64,000 nucleotides of DNA. Origin: Polaribacter dokdonensis (GTDB lineage Bacteria > Bacteroidota > Bacteroidia > Flavobacteriales > Flavobacteriaceae). The DNA lies in assembly GCF_024362345.1 (NCBI RefSeq), contig NZ_CP101505.1, positions 20,001 to 84,000 on the forward strand, given 5' to 3'. Below are positions 59,564 through 64,000 of the stretch, in pieces. Both the position numbers and the translations under genes were made by a program. The notes beneath the pieces are model-generated. The model did no database searches, had not been told where the DNA came from, and was given only the letters and a program-made list of their open reading frames with translations. Numbering within the stretch: the first letter of the stretch is position 1; every line of letters starts with the position of its first letter.

Positions 59564-60114
59564 TCCTCTTCAACAGAAGGGTTTTCGAAAAAACTAAATA
59601 CATTTCCTCCATATCTTTTATCAAAAGCATGATTTTCATGTTCTGAGATATCTGTATGTTTAGAGTGCTCTACAATTAATACACCTTCCTCTTTTAAAAG
59701 GTTGTTTTTAAATACTAATTCTACTATTTCTAAGAATTTTTCAGTAGTAAAGTCATAAGGTGGATCTGCAAAAATGATATCTGCTTGCAAAGAGGTTTTC
59801 TCTAAAAATTTATAGACATCACTTTTGTAGGTGTTTATGTCTAAATCTAACTCTTTTGCAGTATTGTAAATATATCTAATACAATTATGGTTGGCATCTA
59901 TTGCATAAATGTTTTTAGTTCCTCTAGAGGCAAATTCGTAACTAATATTACCAGTTCCCGAAAATAAATCAATTACATCTATGCTGTCAAAGTAATAAGT
60001 GTTGTTTAAAACATTAAACAAACCTTCTTTAGCCATATCTGTTGTAGGACGAACAGGTAGGTTTTTAGGTGCCTTTAAACGCCTTCCTTTGAGTTTTCCT
60101 GATATTATTCTCAT
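59560..60114 (-). CDS. rsmD: 16S rRNA (guanine966-N2)-methyltransferase
   Basis: RsmD methylates G966 of 16S rRNA during 30S assembly. The 184-residue protein starts MRIISGKLKGRRLKAPK, the usual opening, then RPTTDMAKEGLFNVL. Its S-adenosylmethionine-binding motif is VIDLFSGTGNISYEFASRG and the catalytic NPPY-type motif is FADPPYDF. HSKHTDIS and KRYGGNVFSFF complete the pattern. It overlaps the DUF3822 gene by one base and converges on the MoxR gene with a 4-bp overlap. Confidence 0.95.
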   Translation of the reverse strand: MRIISGKLKGRRLKAPKNLPVRPTTDMAKEGLFNVLNNTYYFDSIDVIDLFSGTGNISYEFASRGTKNIYAIDANHNCIRYIYNTAKELDLDINTYKSDVYKFLEKTSLQADIIFADPPYDFTTEKFLEIVELVFKNNLLKEEGVLIVEHSKHTDISEHENHAFDKRYGGNVFSFFENPSVEED

Positions 60115-60944
60115 TATCCTAATAAAGTATAGTTAGTATGTTGTGCTAAATCTAAACTTTTAAAAATAGCATTGGTGTTTTTTAGAAAGTCTACGTTTCT
60201 AATAAATTGATAAGTTATTTTATAAACATCACTTTCTTCAGAGATAGCTCCACTAAATAGTAAATTAAATTTTTCTGGATTTAGTTCTAATTGTTCTGCT
60301 GTAAATAATATGTAGTATATAAAATCCTCTTTGGTTTCGTAGTTAAAAGAGTTTAGAAATATCAGCTTTTTAGCTTCTAAAACAACAACATCAAAATGAT
60401 GTTTAGATACATTTACATACATCAATTTTTCATCCTTACTAGGCAGTTTTATTAACTTTTCTAGTAATACAGTTTGATGATGCTTGTACTCGAACTCTCC
60501 AAAGCTATTAAACAGATAATTATTAATATTCACGTAAGGAATATAAATATTATGAATTGCAAGTTTTTCTATATTATCAAAAGCAATAAAATCATTTTTA
60601 AATATTTTTACAGAAAGATCTAGGTAAGAAGCTAATGAGTTTTTATCAAAGTATTCAGTTGGTGCAGTTGTAGATAAATGATTTTCGTGTATTACTTCTA
60701 TACTATCAAAATCATACTGCAAATGTTTATTCTCTTGAAAAATACGTTTTATGTTATCTAATAAACTTTGAGGTGTTTTTAGTGTCTCTTCAAAGTCGTA
60801 ATTAGATAAATATAGCGATTCTTTTGTGTCAGAATTTGTGATACAAAAAGAAAATCCATCCAAACTAAATTGGATGGATAATGCTAAATGTTTTGTGTTC
60901 TGTAAAGATTTTGTACTATTCTTTATCTGCAATTTTCCTGTCAT
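60114..60944 (-). CDS. DUF3822 family protein
   Basis: A 276-residue Bacteroidota protein next to rsmD, the usual genomic position of DUF3822. Visible are LALSIQFSLDGFSFCITNSD near the start, NIYIPYVNINNYLFNSFGEF and FNYETKEDFIYYILFTAEQL. The family is thought to have an actin/HSP70-like ATPase fold, by similarity to pilus-assembly ATPases; I cannot confirm the nucleotide site by eye. Function unknown. It overlaps rsmD by one base, and the upstream gene extends 29 bp into it, so the three are co-transcribed from the promoter at 61676. Confidence 0.83.
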   Translation of the reverse strand: MTGKLQIKNSTKSLQNTKHLALSIQFSLDGFSFCITNSDTKESLYLSNYDFEETLKTPQSLLDNIKRIFQENKHLQYDFDSIEVIHENHLSTTAPTEYFDKNSLASYLDLSVKIFKNDFIAFDNIEKLAIHNIYIPYVNINNYLFNSFGEFEYKHHQTVLLEKLIKLPSKDEKLMYVNVSKHHFDVVVLEAKKLIFLNSFNYETKEDFIYYILFTAEQLELNPEKFNLLFSGAISEESDVYKITYQFIRNVDFLKNTNAIFKSLDLAQHTNYTLLG

Positions 60945-61647
60945 ATGATGGTGGCCAATTACCTCCAGTAGTTACTTCTTCTAAAGATCCAACAGAAACA
61001 TACTCACCTTTAATTTGGTCTGTTTCAATTGCTTCTAATTCTTGTTTTACTAAAGACTCATTCATACCATCTAAAATTCCTCTTTTAGGAGTTCTAGCTC
61101 TGAATGTTGGTTGCATTAAACCTTGTACTTTTTCTACTTCACCTATTTCTAGTTCAAACTCAGTATTTGGCACACCAGGTACTTTAAACATGTTTTTGTA
61201 GTCTCTATCTTTAAAGTATTTAATTACTGGTTCATAACCAATAGTATCTGTTACTCTTTTCTCTTCATCTACAATAATACCACCACCTTTATTAACTTGC
61301 TCTACAATAGTTTTAGTTTCGGTTAATGCTAATTGAGCAGTATCTACAAACTGAATTAAACCAGCTTTATCTTTAGTGTATTTACCATAAACTTCGTAAT
61401 ATTTTACTTCTGCATCTCTAATAATTTTTAAACTATTAACAACTTCTGCATACTTCACTACTTTTTCTTTGTTAAATTTAATTGGCTCCATAATTCCGCC
61501 ATAAATTTGATAACCCAAGAATCCTGCCAATGCTAAAAGTAAAATAGAAGGAATCCATCTTAAGTTTAGAGGTAAAAATTTAACGATTACATAAGCTATT
61601 AGAACTGCTACTAACACAGCTCCTAAAATCATTAGTATTAAATTCAT
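60916..61647 (-). CDS. Membrane-anchored protein of unknown function (243 aa)
   Basis: I do not recognise a named family. It begins with two hydrophobic helices (LILMILGAVLVAVLIAYVIV and IPSILLLALAGFLGYQIYGG), followed by a soluble domain with KIIRDAEVKYYEVYGKYTKD, a segment resembling the start of type II/IV pilin-like proteins in its heptad style. It then has GGGIIVDEEKRVTDTIGYE and a C-terminal part with NWPPSYDRKIADKE. It probably faces the periplasm. It is first of an operon with the DUF3822 and rsmD genes, overlapping the former by 29 bp. Confidence 0.65.
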   Translation of the reverse strand: MNLILMILGAVLVAVLIAYVIVKFLPLNLRWIPSILLLALAGFLGYQIYGGIMEPIKFNKEKVVKYAEVVNSLKIIRDAEVKYYEVYGKYTKDKAGLIQFVDTAQLALTETKTIVEQVNKGGGIIVDEEKRVTDTIGYEPVIKYFKDRDYKNMFKVPGVPNTEFELEIGEVEKVQGLMQPTFRARTPKRGILDGMNESLVKQELEAIETDQIKGEYVSVGSLEEVTTGGNWPPSYDRKIADKE

Positions 61648-61675
61648 TATAAATTTGTTTTTAATAGTATTAACG

Positions 61676-61683
61676 CAAATCTA
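61676..61683 (-). promoter_or_regulatory. -7 promoter box (TAGATTTG) of the unknown/DUF3822/rsmD operon
   Basis: The minus strand reads TAGATTTG, matching TAnnTTTG, 28 bp before the start of the membrane-anchored protein gene, in the divergent spacer with the helicase gene. Confidence 0.5.
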
Positions 61684-61726
61684 CAATTTTTTTTCAATGA
61701 TAAAAATTTTTCTTTATAAAGAAATG

Positions 61727-61734
61727 TATCTTTG
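61727..61734 (+). promoter_or_regulatory. -7 promoter box (TATCTTTG) of the RecD-like helicase
   Basis: TATCTTTG matches TAnnTTTG and lies 16 bp before the ATG at 61751. Confidence 0.5.
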
Positions 61735-61750
61735 ATATTTTAAGATTTAT

Positions 61751-63175
61751 ATGATAAAAAACCCTGCTAATTTCAACAAGGAATTACAACAAAAGTTTCC
61801 TCACACTCCTACAAATAAACAAGGTGAGTTGCTAAAACTACTGAGTAATTTTATTTTTAATGAAGATAAGAATACACTGTTTTTATTAAAGGGTTATGCA
61901 GGTACAGGTAAAACTACTACTATAAGTACGTTTGTAAATTCATTATGGTCTGCGCAAAAAAAATCAGTTCTATTGGCACCTACAGGTAGAGCAGCAAAAG
62001 TTATTTCGGTTTATTCTAAAAGACCAGCTTACACCATTCATAAAAAAATCTATTTTCCTAAAAAACAAGCTAATGGAGGTGTAGATTTTGTTTTGCAACA
62101 AAACAAACATAGAAATACCATTTTTATTGTAGATGAATCTTCTATGATTCCAGATTCTAGACAAAATCAAAAATTGTTTGAAAATGGTTCTTTGCTAGAT
62201 GATTTAATTAATTATGTTGATAAAGGTCAAAATTGTAAATTGATTTTTATTGGAGATACAGCCCAATTACCACCAGTAAAACTTACGTTAAGTCCAGCTT
62301 TAGATGCTGATACTTTATCTATCGATTATCAAAAAAGTGTTATAGAGATTGAGTTAGATGAAGTTATGCGTCAACATGAAAACTCAGGGATTTTGGCAAA
62401 TGCAACTCAATTGCGATTTCTAATTCAGAATGATGGTGCAAACTTTAAATTCGATTTAGATTTTCCTGATATCATAAGGTTAGAGGATGGTTATGATATA
62501 GAAGATGCTTTGGTTTTAGCTTATGAAAATGATGGTGTAGAAGATACTGCTTTTATTGTGCGTTCTAATAAAAGAGCAAATCAATATAACCAACAAATAC
62601 GTTTAAATATTAGAGGACAAGAAAACGAAATTTCTGCAGGTGATTTTGTGATGGTTGTTAAGAACAATTATTTCTGGTTAAAAGAATCTTCTGATGCAGG
62701 CTTTATTGCTAATGGAGATATTTGTCAGGTCTTAAAAATATTATCAATTAAAGAATTGTATGGTTTTAAGTTTGCAGAGGTAGAATTACGAATGATTGAT
62801 TACCCAAACATGCCTGCTTTCGAGACTGTTTTATTGTTAGATACTATTTCTAGTGAAAGTCCGTCATTAACTTATGAGGAATCAAATAAATTGTATCAAG
62901 CAGTAAAAGAAGATTATGCAGATGAAAAATCGAAATACAAACAGTTTTTAGCGATTAAGAAAAATATCTATTTTAATGCATTACAGGTTAAATTCTCTTA
63001 TGCTATGACTTGCCATAAATCTCAAGGAGGCCAATGGAAAACTGTTTTTATAGAACAACCTTATTTACCAAATGGAGTTTCTAAAGAGTATTTTAGGTGG
63101 TTGTATACAGCAGTTACCAGAACTCAAGAAAAATTGTACTTAATTGGTTTTAAAGATGAATTCTTTTTGGATTAG
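61751..63175 (+). CDS. RecD-like superfamily 1B DNA helicase
   Basis: A 474-residue helicase with the RecD/Dda-type arrangement. Motif I is LLKGYAGTGKTTTIS, motif Ia VLLAPTGRAAKVI, motif II TIFIVDESSMIPD, motif III LIFIGDTAQLPPV, and the C-terminal UvrD-like part has SYAMTCHKSQGGQWKTVFIE (motif V) and LYTAVTRTQEKLYLIGF (motif VI). It is smaller than RecD of RecBCD (about 600) or RecD2 (about 750), matching the stand-alone Bacteroidota group. No recB or recC neighbours exist. It overlaps the end of the converging lpxR-like gene by 4 bp. Confidence 0.92.
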   Translation: MIKNPANFNKELQQKFPHTPTNKQGELLKLLSNFIFNEDKNTLFLLKGYAGTGKTTTISTFVNSLWSAQKKSVLLAPTGRAAKVISVYSKRPAYTIHKKIYFPKKQANGGVDFVLQQNKHRNTIFIVDESSMIPDSRQNQKLFENGSLLDDLINYVDKGQNCKLIFIGDTAQLPPVKLTLSPALDADTLSIDYQKSVIEIELDEVMRQHENSGILANATQLRFLIQNDGANFKFDLDFPDIIRLEDGYDIEDALVLAYENDGVEDTAFIVRSNKRANQYNQQIRLNIRGQENEISAGDFVMVVKNNYFWLKESSDAGFIANGDICQVLKILSIKELYGFKFAEVELRMIDYPNMPAFETVLLLDTISSESPSLTYEESNKLYQAVKEDYADEKSKYKQFLAIKKNIYFNALQVKFSYAMTCHKSQGGQWKTVFIEQPYLPNGVSKEYFRWLYTAVTRTQEKLYLIGFKDEFFLD

Positions 63176-64000
63176 CGAATTAGATAGCTAACTAAAATTG
63201 TTCCATATTTATTACCATAGGTATATCTTAAATTTTCAGATTTGCTAGTATTATAGTTAAATGCATAGCCAAAATTAAAACGATTGGCTGTGAATTTTAG
63301 ACCAACTTCTAAATCGAAAACAACAGGTATTAGCTCTTTAGTTACTTCACTGCTTGTATTTAAAAAGCTTCCTTGTAATGTGGCATCATAAAAGGCATAT
63401 CTAACCATTGGTTTTATATAAAAGAAAGATTCAGCTTCTCTCTTATATTCTGTATCATCATTATTTAAATTGGTATTATATCCAATAGAATTCATGATGT
63501 CTTGCAAAGGAATAAATCCTAATCTCATATTTAAACCAGCACTAACATCAGTATAAATTGTACCAACTTGTGCTAAGGTTTCTAAGTTTAAATCGAAAGT
63601 TTTAGTCTCATTAAAAGCTAACCTTTGAATGAAAGAGGCTTTAAGGTTTAGTCCAAATGCATTTTGAATTTGATATTCCCAACCTTCAGCTTTTTTAAAA
63701 CCATAAATATCATGAATAAACTCTTGTAGTTCTTGTCCATATGCATTAGGCCCAACAATACCAATTTGAACTCCATAATTTAGAATGCTATTTTTTTTGT
63801 ATACGTTTTTTACTGAAAAACCTCCATATAAATAACCAGCAAAAGGCCTATCATGATCATCAATATTTGTTACAACAGGTTTATAAGGTGTAAACATTTC
63901 ATGCCCTAATTGCCATTCAAATATTTTTTTTACTAATTTATTATTAGAGTTGTCTTTAATATATCTATAGTTTAAGAACATTCCATTTGTATAATATCGA
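63172..64000 (-). CDS. lpxR: Lipid A deacylase LpxR family protein (partial)
   Basis: An outer-membrane barrel of the LpxR (DUF2219) family, which removes 3'-acyloxyacyl chains from lipid A. The gene is cut by the right edge: the frame is open to 64000, and the codons before the internal Met at 63981 read RYYTNG, matching the family's DRYYTNG start, so the true start is outside. Visible are GHEMFTPYKPV, DDHDRPFAGYLYGGFSV (a typical RPYAG-like block), VGIVGPNAYGQE-type sequence (IGIVGPNAYGQELQEFIH), GWEYQIQNAFGLN and the C-terminal GTILVSYLIR strand. Catalytic Asn, Asp, Ser, His residues lie partly outside and cannot all be checked. Confidence 0.85.
   Translation of the reverse strand, partial: RYYTNGMFLNYRYIKDNSNNKLVKKIFEWQLGHEMFTPYKPVVTNIDDHDRPFAGYLYGGFSVKNVYKKNSILNYGVQIGIVGPNAYGQELQEFIHDIYGFKKAEGWEYQIQNAFGLNLKASFIQRLAFNETKTFDLNLETLAQVGTIYTDVSAGLNMRLGFIPLQDIMNSIGYNTNLNNDDTEYKREAESFFYIKPMVRYAFYDATLQGSFLNTSSEVTKELIPVVFDLEVGLKFTANRFNFGYAFNYNTSKSENLRYTYGNKYGTILVSYLIR

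Overview
This window is an AT-rich chromosomal segment from a member of the Bacteroidota, most likely a marine Flavobacteriaceae of the Polaribacter/Tenacibaculum type. The assignment is inference from TAnnTTTG promoters (often TATATTTG, sometimes with TTTG/TTG about 19 bp upstream), type IX secretion sorting domains, and families typical of flavobacteria (DUF6090, HYC_CC_PP, DUF6660, DUF3822, SurA-like triplet).

Positions 1-14500 are mostly core genes: queE with a RidA-like lipoprotein gene, rpsA, an M24 peptidase lipoprotein, glmM, a class V aminotransferase-fold protein, two tandem LpxL-type acyltransferases, a rhomboid protease and tRNA-Gly(TCC). Two small secreted proteins follow. Next comes an orphan LuxR-type regulator whose receiver phospho-acceptor is Glu. 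It lies directly upstream of a structured leader and a 2087-residue T9SS adhesin (14798-21061). The adhesin contains a nearly perfect 1,287-bp in-frame tandem duplication.

Positions 21147-24627 hold, on the minus strand, a bacteriophytochrome operon in the order heme oxygenase, phytochrome kinase, response regulator. Every gene is broken: two frameshifts in the oxygenase, a stop and a frameshift in the phytochrome, and one frameshift in the regulator. Reading across frames recovers the biliverdin-binding Cys region and the heme oxygenase signature.

Positions 24854-48420 are an integrative element inserted in tRNA-Met(CAT) and flanked by identical 49-bp repeats of the tRNA 3' half. Its cargo (25128-43285, all minus strand) is a copper and zinc-type metal-resistance set: CusA/CusB/TolC-type tripartite efflux, a CopA-type copper ATPase, a ZntA-type ATPase, a Fur-family regulator, a TonB-dependent receptor and several small metal-associated proteins. 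Two promoters in the cargo share an operator-like motif. Its maintenance module (43407-48269) holds a DUF6371 protein, a RepA-like ATPase, a ribbon-helix-helix protein, iteron-like repeats, an unknown protein and a tyrosine recombinase. I see no relaxase or type IV secretion genes.

Positions 48378-64000 return to core genes: tRNA-Met, a START-like protein, a class IV aminotransferase, YqgE/AlgH, HU, fmt, recQ, an AAA ATPase, DUF493, three SurA-like periplasmic chaperone genes followed by a MoxR ATPase, rsmD, DUF3822, a membrane-anchored unknown, a RecD-like helicase, and an lpxR homologue cut by the window edge.
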